From positions 1 through 14,286 of the forward strand of contig JAQXHW010000172.1 of NCBI GenBank assembly GCA_029007475.1: a stretch of DNA of 14,286 nucleotides, given 5' to 3'. The stretch's first letter is position 1; each line of letters starts with the position of its first letter. The notes beneath the pieces are model-generated. The model was not told the DNA's origin, made no database searches, and worked only from the letters and a program-made list of their open reading frames with translations. Source of the DNA: Oscillospiraceae bacterium. GTDB lineage: Bacteria; Bacillota; Clostridia; Oscillospirales; Acutalibacteraceae. A program made the position numbers and the translations under genes. Positions 5,956 to 13,846 of this stretch are shown here, piece by piece.

Positions 5956-6657
5956 TTGCGCTATACGCGAGTTGTTGAGGGCGTATTTTTGTGCCGTCCT
6001 AACCGCTTTATCGCCCATGTCTTAATTGACGGCGAGGAGTGCGTTGCCCATGTTAAGAACACAGGCCGATGCAGAGAGCTTCTAACCCGTAACTGCAAGG
6101 TTTACCTGAGCGTTTCGGATAATCCTGAGCGCAAAACGAAATACGATCTCATAGCTGCCGAAAAGCCCAGAGACGGTCTTCCCCCTATTCTCATAAATCT
6201 TGACTCACAAATTCCCAACGATGTTGCTGAAAAGTGGCTGAAAAGCGGAAATCTATTTTCAGAAAACGCTTTTATCAAACGCGAAGCAAAGTATAAAAAC
6301 TCCCGTTTTGATTTCTACATCGAGGACGGTGATAGAAAATGCTACCTTGAGGTAAAGGGCGTCACTCAGGAAAACGGCGGAATTGTCATGTTTCCCGACG
6401 CCCCCACAGAGCGAGGCGTAAAACACCTTGAGGAGCTGATAGACGCTAAGAGAAACGGTTTTGATGCTTACCTACTTTTCGTAGTTCAAATGCAAAATAT
6501 AGACTACCTTATTCCCAACGATGAAACCCACAAGGCCTTCGGAGACACCTTGAGAAAAGCCGAGGAAACCGGCGTCAGTATAATTGCCGTAGACTGCGTA
6601 GTTACACCCGACTCCATAAAAGCAAATAAAAAAATAAAAGTTAAATTGCACAACTGA
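5956..6657 (+). CDS. sfsA: SfsA, DNA/RNA nuclease-like sugar fermentation stimulation protein
   Basis: This 233-residue SfsA homologue has the family's usual length. Recognisable blocks are the N-terminal OB-like part VVEGVFLCRPNRFIAHV with HVKNTGRCRELL (residues about 32-43). The restriction-nuclease-like core follows: SRFDFYIEDGDRKCYLEVKGVT (about 116-137), where D and the E-x-K pair would be the nuclease residues, and FPDAPTERGVKHLEEL. E. coli SfsA was found through maltose gene expression and binds DNA; its true role is not settled. The start is a TTG at 5956 with GGGGTG five bases before it. No ATG or GTG in the frame nearby fits the family N-terminus, so the rare start is well supported. 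It stands as a single gene, with no clear terminator before the his promoter. Confidence 0.92.
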   Translation: MRYTRVVEGVFLCRPNRFIAHVLIDGEECVAHVKNTGRCRELLTRNCKVYLSVSDNPERKTKYDLIAAEKPRDGLPPILINLDSQIPNDVAEKWLKSGNLFSENAFIKREAKYKNSRFDFYIEDGDRKCYLEVKGVTQENGGIVMFPDAPTERGVKHLEELIDAKRNGFDAYLLFVVQMQNIDYLIPNDETHKAFGDTLRKAEETGVSIIAVDCVVTPDSIKANKKIKVKLHN

Positions 6658-6709
6658 AACATGTATAGTCTGTTAGATTTGTATATAAGGGATAATTCAT
6701 AATTTTAGG

Positions 6710-6738
6710 TTGACTTTAGTACGATAAAGTGCTAAAAT
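6710..6738 (+). promoter_or_regulatory. Promoter of the yerC-his operon
   Basis: A -35 TTGACT (6710-6715), a 17-base spacer and a -10 TAAAAT (6733-6738) sit upstream of yerC. The predicted transcript start near 6745 gives a leader of about 32 bases. That is too short for a T-box riboswitch or a leader-peptide attenuator, the other ways his operons are controlled. No further promoter is needed until the right edge, because the following genes overlap or nearly touch. Confidence 0.8.
6715..6736. promoter_or_regulatory. Inverted-repeat operator candidate in the his promoter, possible YerC site
   Basis: TTTAGTAC (6715-6722) and GTGCTAAA (6729-6736) form an inverted repeat with one mismatch in eight around the 6-base centre GATAAA. 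It covers the whole spacer, the last base of the -35 and most of the -10, so a bound dimer would block RNA polymerase. The TAGTAC half resembles the half-site bases of the E. coli trp operator (CTAGTAC), though in inverted orientation. That resemblance fits a TrpR-like protein encoded directly downstream. The pairing of site and regulator is inference. Confidence 0.6.
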
Positions 6739-6776
6739 CACACTATCATCTAACTCCCGCGAAAGGATGTATTCTT

Positions 6777-7067
6777 ATGAGCAAACTCAGAAATGAAGAA
6801 ATAGATAGTCTTTTTGAAGCAATCCTCACCTTAGAGAACATCGAGGAATGTTATAAATTTTTCGAGGACGCCTGCACAATTAAGGAGCTTAAGGACTTAG
6901 CTCAGCGATTCCACGTAGCAAAGCTTCTCAAAGACGGCAAAAACTATCAGGAAATAAACGCTGAAACAGGCATGAGCACCGCCACAATCTGCCGAGTCAG
7001 CAAGTGTCTCAACTACGGCGAGGGCGGCTACATGACCGCCATCGAAAGACTTGAGAAGAAAGGATAA
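6777..7067 (+). CDS. yerC: YerC/YecD-family TrpR-like transcriptional regulator
   Basis: This 96-residue, all-helical protein is homologous to the Trp repressor and belongs to the YerC/YecD group of Firmicutes. The conserved DACTIKELKDLAQRFHVAKLL (about 31-51) leads into the helix-turn-helix NYQEINAETGMSTATICRVSKCL (about 56-78), with the STATI[CS]RV recognition helix. The start is the ATG at 6777, with GAAAGGATG about 8 bases before it. The open frame runs upstream to 6729, but that part lies over the -10 box, so the longer start is excluded. It is the first gene of the histidine operon, 5 bases before hisZ, and an inverted repeat lies in its own promoter. The best inference is an autoregulated repressor of histidine synthesis. 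Whether histidine is its co-ligand, as tryptophan is for TrpR, cannot be read from the sequence. Confidence 0.88.
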   Translation: MSKLRNEEIDSLFEAILTLENIEECYKFFEDACTIKELKDLAQRFHVAKLLKDGKNYQEINAETGMSTATICRVSKCLNYGEGGYMTAIERLEKKG

Positions 7068-7072
7068 GCTCC

Positions 7073-8197
7073 ATGAACAGTTTAGACAGAATCATCAAAA
7101 GCGACGAAAGAGCAATTTTTGAGCTTCGAGCACTATACAAGAGCTTCGGCTACTCTCAATACAAAATGAGCCGCTTCGAGGAATACGACCTCTACGTTAG
7201 GAACAAGGACTTTTTACTCTCGGACGAGGTAATCACCTTTACCGACAGGAACGGCAGACTTCTTGCCTTAAAGCCTGACGTTACCCTTTCAATCATCAAA
7301 AATTCCTCTGACGAAAAGGGTTTAGTCGAGAAGCTCTACTACAACGAAAACGTTTACAGGGTCGCCCCCGGCACTCATAATTTCAAGGAAATAATGCAGG
7401 CAGGACTTGAGTGCATCGGCGACCTTTCGTTCTACGATATCTCCGAGGTTGTGCTTTTAGCCGCAAAGAGCCTTTCTCTTATCAGCGAAAGCTACGTTTT
7501 GGATATCTCTCACATGGGACTTATTGCCGCTGTTTTAGAGGATGCAGGACTCTCTCCGCAAGGCAAAAAACAGGCGCTCACTTTTCTAAATCAAAAAAAC
7601 CCCCACGAGCTTCTCTCACTTTGTGAGGCTGAGGGGATTGATAAAGAAAAATCCGAAAAAATCGCCGCGTTAGCTGAGATTTCGGGTACCACGGAGGAAA
7701 TCCTTTCAAAGCTTAAGGAAATCCTCACAAGCGAGGGAGAGATAAAAGCCTTCGCAGAGTTTCGCACACTCTTTGAAATTATCAATGAAGCCGGTTTTGG
7801 CGATAACGTAAGAATTGATTTCTCCGTTGGCAACAACATGAAATATTACAGCGGAGTTGTTTTTAACGGCTATGTTGAGGGTATTCCCACAAGTGTGCTC
7901 TCAGGCGGTCAGTACGATAAGCTCCTCGCTAAGATGAAGAAGGGAAGCTCCGCTATCGGCTTTGCAATCTACCTTGATTTGCTTGAGCGCTTCGAGGACG
8001 AATGTTTAGGCTATGATATCGACACCGTGCTTCTGAACGACGGCTCAACCGACCCGATTATCCTCTCTGAAATTGCAAATAAGCTGCATTCTGAGGGCGG
8101 CGTGCTGGTTACATCAGCTATCCCTAAGAACATAAAATACCGCAGACTCATGGAAATTAAAGAAGGGGTGGTGACTATCCTCAATGAAAATGATTAA
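7073..8197 (+). CDS. hisZ: HisZ, ATP phosphoribosyltransferase regulatory subunit
   Basis: HisZ is a histidyl-tRNA synthetase paralogue with no aminoacylation role. It forms a hetero-octamer with short-form HisG, which it activates and makes sensitive to histidine. The 374-residue length fits HisZ rather than full HisRS, which also carries an anticodon-binding domain of normal size. The class II core is visible: LKPDVT (66-71), the motif 2 region VYR (94-96) to FKEIMQAGLECIG (104-116), and MKYYSGVVFNGYV with LSGGQYDKLL near 255-280. The motif 3 segment SSAIGFAIYLDLL lacks the ATP-binding arginine expected in an active synthetase. AAGGA lies about 9 bases before the ATG at 7073. The end overlaps hisG by 14 bases. 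Pairing with the short HisG next door confirms the call. Confidence 0.93.
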   Translation: MNSLDRIIKSDERAIFELRALYKSFGYSQYKMSRFEEYDLYVRNKDFLLSDEVITFTDRNGRLLALKPDVTLSIIKNSSDEKGLVEKLYYNENVYRVAPGTHNFKEIMQAGLECIGDLSFYDISEVVLLAAKSLSLISESYVLDISHMGLIAAVLEDAGLSPQGKKQALTFLNQKNPHELLSLCEAEGIDKEKSEKIAALAEISGTTEEILSKLKEILTSEGEIKAFAEFRTLFEIINEAGFGDNVRIDFSVGNNMKYYSGVVFNGYVEGIPTSVLSGGQYDKLLAKMKKGSSAIGFAIYLDLLERFEDECLGYDIDTVLLNDGSTDPIILSEIANKLHSEGGVLVTSAIPKNIKYRRLMEIKEGVVTILNEND

Positions 8198-8819
8198 TGT
8201 TGCTCTGCCAAAGGGCAGATTAGGCGAGAAGGTCTATAACTTCTTCAAAAATTCCGGCTACGAGTGTCCCTCTATTGAGGAGCCCTCAAGAAAGCTCATC
8301 TTCGAAAATCCCGAAAAGGGTGTTCGCTACTTCTGGGTTAAGCCCTCGGACGTTGCTATCTACGTCGAGAGAGGTGCGGCTGATATCGGAGTTGCCGGCA
8401 AGGATATCCTCCTTGAGTACACCCCCGATATCTACGAGCTTTTAGATTTGGATTTAGGCAAATGCAGAATGGCAGTTGCCGCCAAAAAGGACTTTAAGGA
8501 CAATCCCTCCAACACCTTACGGGTTGCCACGAAGTTTCCTAATATAGCCGAGAAATTCTACAATTCCAAGGGCAGAGATATTGATATCATCAAGCTCAAC
8601 GGTTCTATTGAGATTGCTCCTATTTTAGGACTTTCCGACGTAATCGTAGATATTGTGGAAACAGGCACAACCCTCAGGGAAAACGACCTTGAGGTAGTTG
8701 AAACAATCGTACCTATCAGCGCTCGGTTTATCGCTAATAAATCGAGCTTCAAGTTCAAGAACCAAGAGATTACCGCTATTACCCGCGGATTACGCGAACA
8801 GTTGGAGGCAAGTAAATGA
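8184..8819 (+). CDS. hisG: HisG, ATP phosphoribosyltransferase, short form (catalytic subunit)
   Basis: HisG condenses ATP with PRPP, the first and committed step of histidine synthesis. At 211 residues this is the short form, which lacks the C-terminal ACT-like regulatory domain and needs HisZ, encoded immediately before it. The N-terminus VALPKGRLGEKV (6-17) is the substrate-binding segment, GAADIGVAGKDIL (64-76) is conserved, and DIVETGTTLREN (156-167) is the PRPP-binding loop. Two ATGs are possible, at 8184 and 8190. The first is better spaced from GGGGTGGTG (8165-8172). The gene begins inside hisZ and its TGA overlaps the hisD ATG, so production of the two subunits is probably coupled. 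Confidence 0.96.
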   Translation: MKMINVALPKGRLGEKVYNFFKNSGYECPSIEEPSRKLIFENPEKGVRYFWVKPSDVAIYVERGAADIGVAGKDILLEYTPDIYELLDLDLGKCRMAVAAKKDFKDNPSNTLRVATKFPNIAEKFYNSKGRDIDIIKLNGSIEIAPILGLSDVIVDIVETGTTLRENDLEVVETIVPISARFIANKSSFKFKNQEITAITRGLREQLEASK

Positions 8820-10096
8820 TTAAGATTATGAAGTATGGCGATTTTTCCAGAGAGGAAATATTTGCGGTACAGGAAAACAAGGCTGACGTATCCTCCGTTG
8901 TTTCGGACATTATTGCAAACGTCAGAGCGAGGGGCGATGAAGCACTCTTTGAATACTCAAGAAAATTCGACAAGGCTGAGCTTACTGCCCTTGAGGTAAC
9001 CGACGAAGAAATCGACGAGGCTTTTGCAGCCGTAGAGCCGGAGTTTTTGGAAATCCTCAGAAAAGCCGCAAATAACATCACCGCTTTCCACGAAAAGCAG
9101 GTTAGAAACAGCTTTATCATAAGCGAAAAAGAGGGCGTTGTCACAGGTCAAAAGGTAACCCCCATTGAAAAGGTCGGTCTTTACGTTCCCGGCGGTACCG
9201 CAGCCTACCCCTCCACCGTACTCATGGACTCAATTCCCGCTAAAATCGCAGGCTGTGAGGAGATTGTTATGGTTACTCCTCCCTCCTTCGGCGGTAAGGT
9301 AAATCCCGTTATTTTAGCCGCCGCCAAAATTGCAGGAGTTACAAAAATTTTCAAAGTCGGCGGCGCACAGGCTATTGCCGCACTCGCTTACGGCACAGAG
9401 TCCATACCCCGTGTTTTCAAGATTGTAGGTCCCGGAAACGCTTTTGTTGCCGAGGCAAAGCGTCAGGTCTACGGACAGGTTTCTATCGACATGATTGCAG
9501 GCCCCAGCGAGATTTTAGTTATTGCTGACGAAAAATCCAATCCACGCCACGTTGCCGCAGATTTGCTCTCACAGGCAGAGCACGACAAATTAGCTTCTGC
9601 TGTACTCGTTACCAACAGCGAGGAATTAGCTCAAAAGGTTTCGGATGAATTAGAATTACAAATTCCTCTGCTCCCCCGCGCAGAAATTGCAAGAGCGTCT
9701 ATTGATAACAACGGCAAGATTATTATTGCCGACGACTTAGATAAGGTAATCGAGATTTCCAACGAGATTGCCCCCGAACACTTGGAGCTTATTGTTGATA
9801 ATCCCTTCGATTTGCTCAGCAAGGTAAAAAACGCAGGCTCAGTATTCATGGGCAGAAACTGCCCCGAGGCTTTGGGCGATTACTTCGCAGGTGCAAACCA
9901 TACTCTGCCTACAAGCGGAACTGCAAAATTCTCGAGTCCTCTCTCCGTTGACGACTTCGTGAAAAAGATTCAGTACACCTACTACACCGAGAACGCTCTC
10001 GCTAAAGTGGCCGAGGACGTTGCCTTCTTTGCTCACAAAGAGGGACTTGACGCTCACGCAAAGAGCGCATTAGTCAGAACAAAGGACTTGTTTTAA
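8816..10096 (+). CDS. hisD: HisD, histidinol dehydrogenase
   Basis: HisD is the zinc enzyme that oxidises histidinol to histidine in two NAD-dependent steps, the last reactions of the pathway. The 426-residue length is normal. All expected zinc and catalytic residues are present: Q253 and H256 in SQAEHDKLASA, the catalytic pair E321-H322 in APEHLEL, D355 in LGDYFAGANHTLPTSG, and H414 in EGLDAHAKSA. VPGGTAAYPST and VGGAQAIAALAYGTESI are conserved nucleotide-side segments. The ATG at 8816 forms an ATGA overlap with hisG, with GGAGG 7 bases before it. hisC follows with a 1-base TAATG overlap. Confidence 0.97.
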   Translation: MIKIMKYGDFSREEIFAVQENKADVSSVVSDIIANVRARGDEALFEYSRKFDKAELTALEVTDEEIDEAFAAVEPEFLEILRKAANNITAFHEKQVRNSFIISEKEGVVTGQKVTPIEKVGLYVPGGTAAYPSTVLMDSIPAKIAGCEEIVMVTPPSFGGKVNPVILAAAKIAGVTKIFKVGGAQAIAALAYGTESIPRVFKIVGPGNAFVAEAKRQVYGQVSIDMIAGPSEILVIADEKSNPRHVAADLLSQAEHDKLASAVLVTNSEELAQKVSDELELQIPLLPRAEIARASIDNNGKIIIADDLDKVIEISNEIAPEHLELIVDNPFDLLSKVKNAGSVFMGRNCPEALGDYFAGANHTLPTSGTAKFSSPLSVDDFVKKIQYTYYTENALAKVAEDVAFFAHKEGLDAHAKSALVRTKDLF

Positions 10097-11154
10097 TGAG
10101 TAGATTTCTAAAAGAAAAATATAATATTCTGGAGGCATATACCCCCGGCGAACAGCCTCGCGACGGAGAGTACATAAAGCTCAATACCAACGAGTCGCCT
10201 TTCTCCCCTGCCCCCGAGGTTGCACAAATTCTCAAAAAAAGTGATATTGAACGACTCAGACTCTACTGTGACCCTTGCAGTACCGAACTAAAGGCTTCTC
10301 TTGCGAGTCTCTATAACCTTGAGAGTGAAAACATTTTTCTCTCAAACGGCTCCGACGATATCCTTAACTTTGCTATGATGGCGTTTTCGGATAAGGGCGC
10401 AATTTTCCCCGATATCACCTATGGCTTCTACCCTGTTTTCGCAGAGCTTCACGGTGTTGAGTACGAGGAAATTCCCTTAAAAGCCGACTTCACCGTTGAC
10501 GAAAACGACTACATCTCTAAGGATAAGCTGATATTCATAGCCAATCCCAATGCCCCCACAGGTATGGAGCTTCCCCTTGAGAGTATCGAGAAAATCATAG
10601 CTTCCAATCCTGATTCGGTAGTGGTTATTGACGAGGCTTACGTTGACTTTGGCGGCACCTCTGCCCTGCCTTTGATATCAAAGTACGAAAACCTCCTGGT
10701 TGTTCGCACCTACTCAAAGTCGCGCTGTATGGCAGGAGCAAGGCTTGGCTACGCATTTGCTTCAAAGGCAATTATTGAGGACCTTGAGAAGATAAAATTT
10801 TCCACCAACCCCTACAATATCAACAGCTTAACCGCTAAGTTAGGAGTTGCAACCGTAAATTCAAACGATTATTACGAAGCAAAGTGCAAAGAGATTATAA
10901 GTGTGCGTGAATACACCTCTGAAAAGCTCAGAGAAATGGGCTTTACCGTGCTTTCGTCTAAAGCGAACTTCATCTTTGCAAAAAGCGATATAATCGGCGG
11001 CGAGGAGCTTTACCTAAAGCTCAAGGAGAGAAAAATCTTAATCCGCCACTTCGCAAAAGATAGAATCAAGGATTTCAACCGAATAACCATAGGTACAAAA
11101 GAGCAGATGGATATTTTCCTCGAAAACATCGGGGAAATCTTAAAGGAGCGTTAA
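10096..11154 (+). CDS. hisC: HisC, histidinol-phosphate aminotransferase
   Basis: HisC is a PLP-dependent fold-type I aminotransferase that converts imidazole acetol phosphate and glutamate to histidinol phosphate. It has 352 residues, as usual. Landmarks are LNTNESPF (29-36) at the substrate entry, GSDD (85-88) near the PLP phosphate, NPNAPTG (150-156) with the PLP-stacking asparagine, DEAYVDF (179-185) with the aspartate that contacts the pyridine nitrogen, and the Schiff-base lysine K208 in TYSKSRCMAGARLGYA. These are typical of HisC. The location between hisD and hisB rules against a general aromatic aminotransferase. The start overlaps the hisD stop by one base (TAATG), and hisB follows after a single base. 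Confidence 0.96.
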   Translation: MSRFLKEKYNILEAYTPGEQPRDGEYIKLNTNESPFSPAPEVAQILKKSDIERLRLYCDPCSTELKASLASLYNLESENIFLSNGSDDILNFAMMAFSDKGAIFPDITYGFYPVFAELHGVEYEEIPLKADFTVDENDYISKDKLIFIANPNAPTGMELPLESIEKIIASNPDSVVVIDEAYVDFGGTSALPLISKYENLLVVRTYSKSRCMAGARLGYAFASKAIIEDLEKIKFSTNPYNINSLTAKLGVATVNSNDYYEAKCKEIISVREYTSEKLREMGFTVLSSKANFIFAKSDIIGGEELYLKLKERKILIRHFAKDRIKDFNRITIGTKEQMDIFLENIGEILKER

Positions 11155-11155
11155 T

Positions 11156-11746
11156 ATGCTGAGAACAAGCGAAATTAGCAGAAAAACTGCCGAAACAGAT
11201 ATTTTTCTCACTCTTTCTCTTGACGGAAAGGGAGAATCTCAAATTGATACGGGAATCGGTTTTCTCGACCACATGCTCACCCTCTTTGCCTCTCACGGCA
11301 GATTTAATCTCACCGTAAAATGCAGAGGTGATTTACAGGTTGACTGCCACCACAGTGCAGAGGATATCGGCATCTGTTTAGGCAAGGCTTTTGAGAAAGC
11401 CTTGGGTGACAAGAGAGGTATTCGCCGTTACGGACACATCATTCTTCCTATGGACGAAACCCTCATACTCTCTGCCTGCGATATTTCGGGCAGAAGCTCT
11501 TTTAACTACTCCGTAAAGTATCCCACGGAGAAAATCGGTGAGTTTGATACCGAGCTTGTGGAGGAATTCTTTATCTCCTTTGTGAGAAACTGCCCCATGA
11601 GCTTACACATAAGAGAGCTTGCAGGAGGAAACTCCCATCACATTGCCGAGGGAGTTTTCAAGGCTGTTGCAAGAACTCTCAGAACTGCGGTTTCCCGCGA
11701 CCCGGATACATTCAACGAAATTCCTTCTACAAAGGGTGTACTTTAA
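11156..11746 (+). CDS. hisB: HisB, imidazoleglycerol-phosphate dehydratase (monofunctional)
   Basis: HisB removes water from imidazoleglycerol phosphate to give imidazoleacetol phosphate, the substrate of HisC. The 196 residues contain only the dehydratase. There is no N-terminal HAD phosphatase domain of the enterobacterial kind, so histidinol phosphate must be hydrolysed by a separate enzyme not seen here. The two manganese-binding repeats are intact: FLDHML (36-41) with HHSAEDIG (65-72), and GGNSHHIAEG (157-166). AAGGAG lies 7 bases before the ATG at 11156. hisH follows with a 1-base TAATG overlap. Confidence 0.97.
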   Translation: MLRTSEISRKTAETDIFLTLSLDGKGESQIDTGIGFLDHMLTLFASHGRFNLTVKCRGDLQVDCHHSAEDIGICLGKAFEKALGDKRGIRRYGHIILPMDETLILSACDISGRSSFNYSVKYPTEKIGEFDTELVEEFFISFVRNCPMSLHIRELAGGNSHHIAEGVFKAVARTLRTAVSRDPDTFNEIPSTKGVL

Positions 11747-12363
11747 TGATTGGTATTATAGATTACGGTGTGGGAAATCTGTTTTCCCTTAAATCCTCGT
11801 TTTTGTCCTTAGGCGAGGAGGTTTTTGTCTCAGGAAAGAAAGAGGAGCTGAGAAAAACTGAGGGATTAATCCTCCCCGGTGTGGGCGCTTTTGCCGACGC
11901 CGCGAAGAAGCTCAGAGACTCAGGCCTTGACGAATTCGTGAGAGAATACGTTAAAAGCGGCAGACCGCTTATGGGTATCTGTCTCGGTATGCAGCTGCTG
12001 TTCGAAAAAAGCTATGAATACGGCGAGCACGAGGGACTTTCTCTACTGAAAGGACAGGTTATCCCTATGGAGGGCAATATTTCAGAGGAACTGAAAATTC
12101 CCCATATCGGCTGGAACTCTCTCAATTTCATAAAAGACGGTTGTCCCCTCTTCAAAGATACTAAAGAGGGCGACTTCGTTTACTTTGTTCATTCCTACTT
12201 TGCCGTTGACAATACCGACAGCTTAGTATGCAATACCGAATACGGTATTCCCATGACCGCCGCAGTTAATAAGGATAATATCTACGGCTGTCAGTTTCAT
12301 CCTGAAAAGAGCGGTAAGGTAGGTCTTGCAATTTTGAAATCCTTTGCCGATTTGTGCAAATAA
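11746..12363 (+). CDS. hisH: HisH, glutamine amidotransferase subunit of imidazole glycerol phosphate synthase
   Basis: HisH hydrolyses glutamine and channels the ammonia to HisF, which makes imidazoleglycerol phosphate and AICAR. It is a 205-residue class I glutamine amidotransferase. The catalytic triad is C79 in MGICLGMQLLF, H185 and E187 in GCQFHPEKSGKVG. The family N-terminus IGIIDYGVGNL and the oxyanion-region segment PGVGAFADA (44-52) are present. Start and hisB stop overlap in TAATG, with AAAGGGTG about 8 bases before. hisA follows 12 bases later. Confidence 0.97.
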   Translation: MIGIIDYGVGNLFSLKSSFLSLGEEVFVSGKKEELRKTEGLILPGVGAFADAAKKLRDSGLDEFVREYVKSGRPLMGICLGMQLLFEKSYEYGEHEGLSLLKGQVIPMEGNISEELKIPHIGWNSLNFIKDGCPLFKDTKEGDFVYFVHSYFAVDNTDSLVCNTEYGIPMTAAVNKDNIYGCQFHPEKSGKVGLAILKSFADLCK

Positions 12364-12375
12364 ACAGAGGTTACT

Positions 12376-13089
12376 ATGAATATTTTTCCTGCAATAGATT
12401 TATACGGCGGCAAGGCTGTGCGTCTCTTTAAGGGAGACTACAACCAAATGACCGTTTACAGCGACAATCCCTTAGAGGTTGCAAAAAAGTTCGAGTCCAT
12501 GGGAGCAAAATTTCTGCACTTAGTAGACTTAGAGGGCGCGAAAATCGGTAAACCCGGCAACCTTGATATTATCAAAAACATTACCGAAAACACCGACCTT
12601 TTCACCGAGGTAGGCGGCGGCATCCGCAATATGGAAGTGGCTTCCGCTTACATCGACTGCGGCGTTGACAGAATAATCTTAGGTACTGCGGCAGTTGAGA
12701 ACGAAGCTTTCCTGAGAGAAGCAATAAAGGCTTTCGGTGACAAGGTCGCGGTAGGTGTTGACATTAAAGACGGCTTCGTTGCAATTAAGGGCTGGACAGA
12801 AAAATCTCAGGAATCCGCTGAGGATTTTCTATCTAAGATGGAGAGCTTAGGCGTTAAAACCGTTATTGTCACGGATATCTCCCGCGACGGCGCTATGCAG
12901 GGCAGCAACAACGCTCTTTATAAAAAGCTCTCAGAGGATTTTAGCATCGACTTAATCGCTTCCGGCGGTGTAAGCACCGTAGAGGACATTAAGACCCTCA
13001 GAAATATGAATATTTATGGGGCAATTATCGGCAAAGCATACTACATCGGTGCAATAAATCTTTCTGAAGCTTTAGAGGTGGCGAAATGA
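12376..13089 (+). CDS. hisA: HisA, ProFAR isomerase
   Basis: HisA carries out the Amadori rearrangement of ProFAR to PRFAR. It is a 237-residue beta/alpha-barrel. The catalytic aspartates are D8 in FPAIDLYGGKAVRL and D129 in VAVGVDIKDG. The phosphate-binding parts are EVGGGIRN (78-85) and the second-half segment TDISRDGAMQG (166-176) with ASGGV near the end. These distinguish HisA from its sister HisF downstream. AGAGG lies about 6 bases before the ATG at 12376. The end overlaps hisF by 4 bases (ATGA). No features of the dual-function PriA (tryptophan/histidine) variant of actinobacteria are expected in this lineage. Confidence 0.97.
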   Translation: MNIFPAIDLYGGKAVRLFKGDYNQMTVYSDNPLEVAKKFESMGAKFLHLVDLEGAKIGKPGNLDIIKNITENTDLFTEVGGGIRNMEVASAYIDCGVDRIILGTAAVENEAFLREAIKAFGDKVAVGVDIKDGFVAIKGWTEKSQESAEDFLSKMESLGVKTVIVTDISRDGAMQGSNNALYKKLSEDFSIDLIASGGVSTVEDIKTLRNMNIYGAIIGKAYYIGAINLSEALEVAK

Positions 13090-13844
13090 TAACTAAGAGA
13101 ATTATCCCCTGCTTAGACGTTAAGAACGGACGTGTAGTTAAGGGTGTGAATTTTGAGGGACTTTCGGATGTATCCTCTCCTGTTGAGCTTGGAAAGTATT
13201 ACAGCAACTGCGGCGCAGACGAGCTTGTTTTCTACGATATCACAGCATCCGCCGAGGGACGCGCACTCTTTACGGATATTCTGAAAGAGGTTGCCAAAAC
13301 AATCTTTATTCCCTTAACCGTCGGCGGCGGCATCAACACAATAGACGACTTTGACAGAGTATTAAAATGCGGTGCGGATAAGGTTTCGGTAAATTCGGGC
13401 GCAATTCGCAATCCTGAGTTAATCCGGGAAGCTGCGCAGAAATACGGCAATCAATGCGTTGTAATCTCCGCCGATGTAAAACGGGTGGACGGCGTATTCA
13501 GAGTATTCGCTAAAGGCGGCAGAGAAAACACAGGAATGGAAGCAATAAGCTGGATTAAGTCCTGCGTAGAAAAGGGCGCAGGCGAGGTTGTGCTCAACTC
13601 AATCGACACCGACGGAGTTAAAAACGGCTTTGATTTAGAAATGCTCGAGGCAGTTTGTAACGCAGTAAATGTTCCCGTTATTGCTTCGGGCGGTGCAGGC
13701 TGTGCGGAGGATTTTCTTACGCTCTTTAACACGCTTCCCAAGGTTGACGCCGGCTTAGCCGCTTCAATATTCCACTTCGGTGAGGTCAAAATTCCCAAAC
13801 TAAAGAAATTTCTTAGAGAGAATAATATAAACGTGAGGTTATAA
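13086..13844 (+). CDS. hisF: HisF, cyclase subunit of imidazole glycerol phosphate synthase
   Basis: HisF uses ammonia delivered by HisH to cyclise PRFAR into imidazoleglycerol phosphate and AICAR. It is a 252-residue beta/alpha-barrel. The catalytic aspartates are D11 in RIIPCLDVKNGRVVKG and D130 in VVISADVKR. The phosphate sites are TVGGGI (78-83) and ASGGAG in the second half. The start ATG at 13086 forms an ATGA overlap with hisA, with AGAGGTGG about 6 bases before it. The HisH subunit is encoded two genes upstream, so both halves of the synthase come from the same transcript. Confidence 0.97.
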   Translation: MITKRIIPCLDVKNGRVVKGVNFEGLSDVSSPVELGKYYSNCGADELVFYDITASAEGRALFTDILKEVAKTIFIPLTVGGGINTIDDFDRVLKCGADKVSVNSGAIRNPELIREAAQKYGNQCVVISADVKRVDGVFRVFAKGGRENTGMEAISWIKSCVEKGAGEVVLNSIDTDGVKNGFDLEMLEAVCNAVNVPVIASGGAGCAEDFLTLFNTLPKVDAGLAASIFHFGEVKIPKLKKFLRENNINVRL

Positions 13845-13846
13845 TT

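Noticed and set aside
8184..8819. HisG taken as truncated because it is only 211 residues
   Set aside because: This is the normal short form that works with HisZ, whose gene lies directly upstream.
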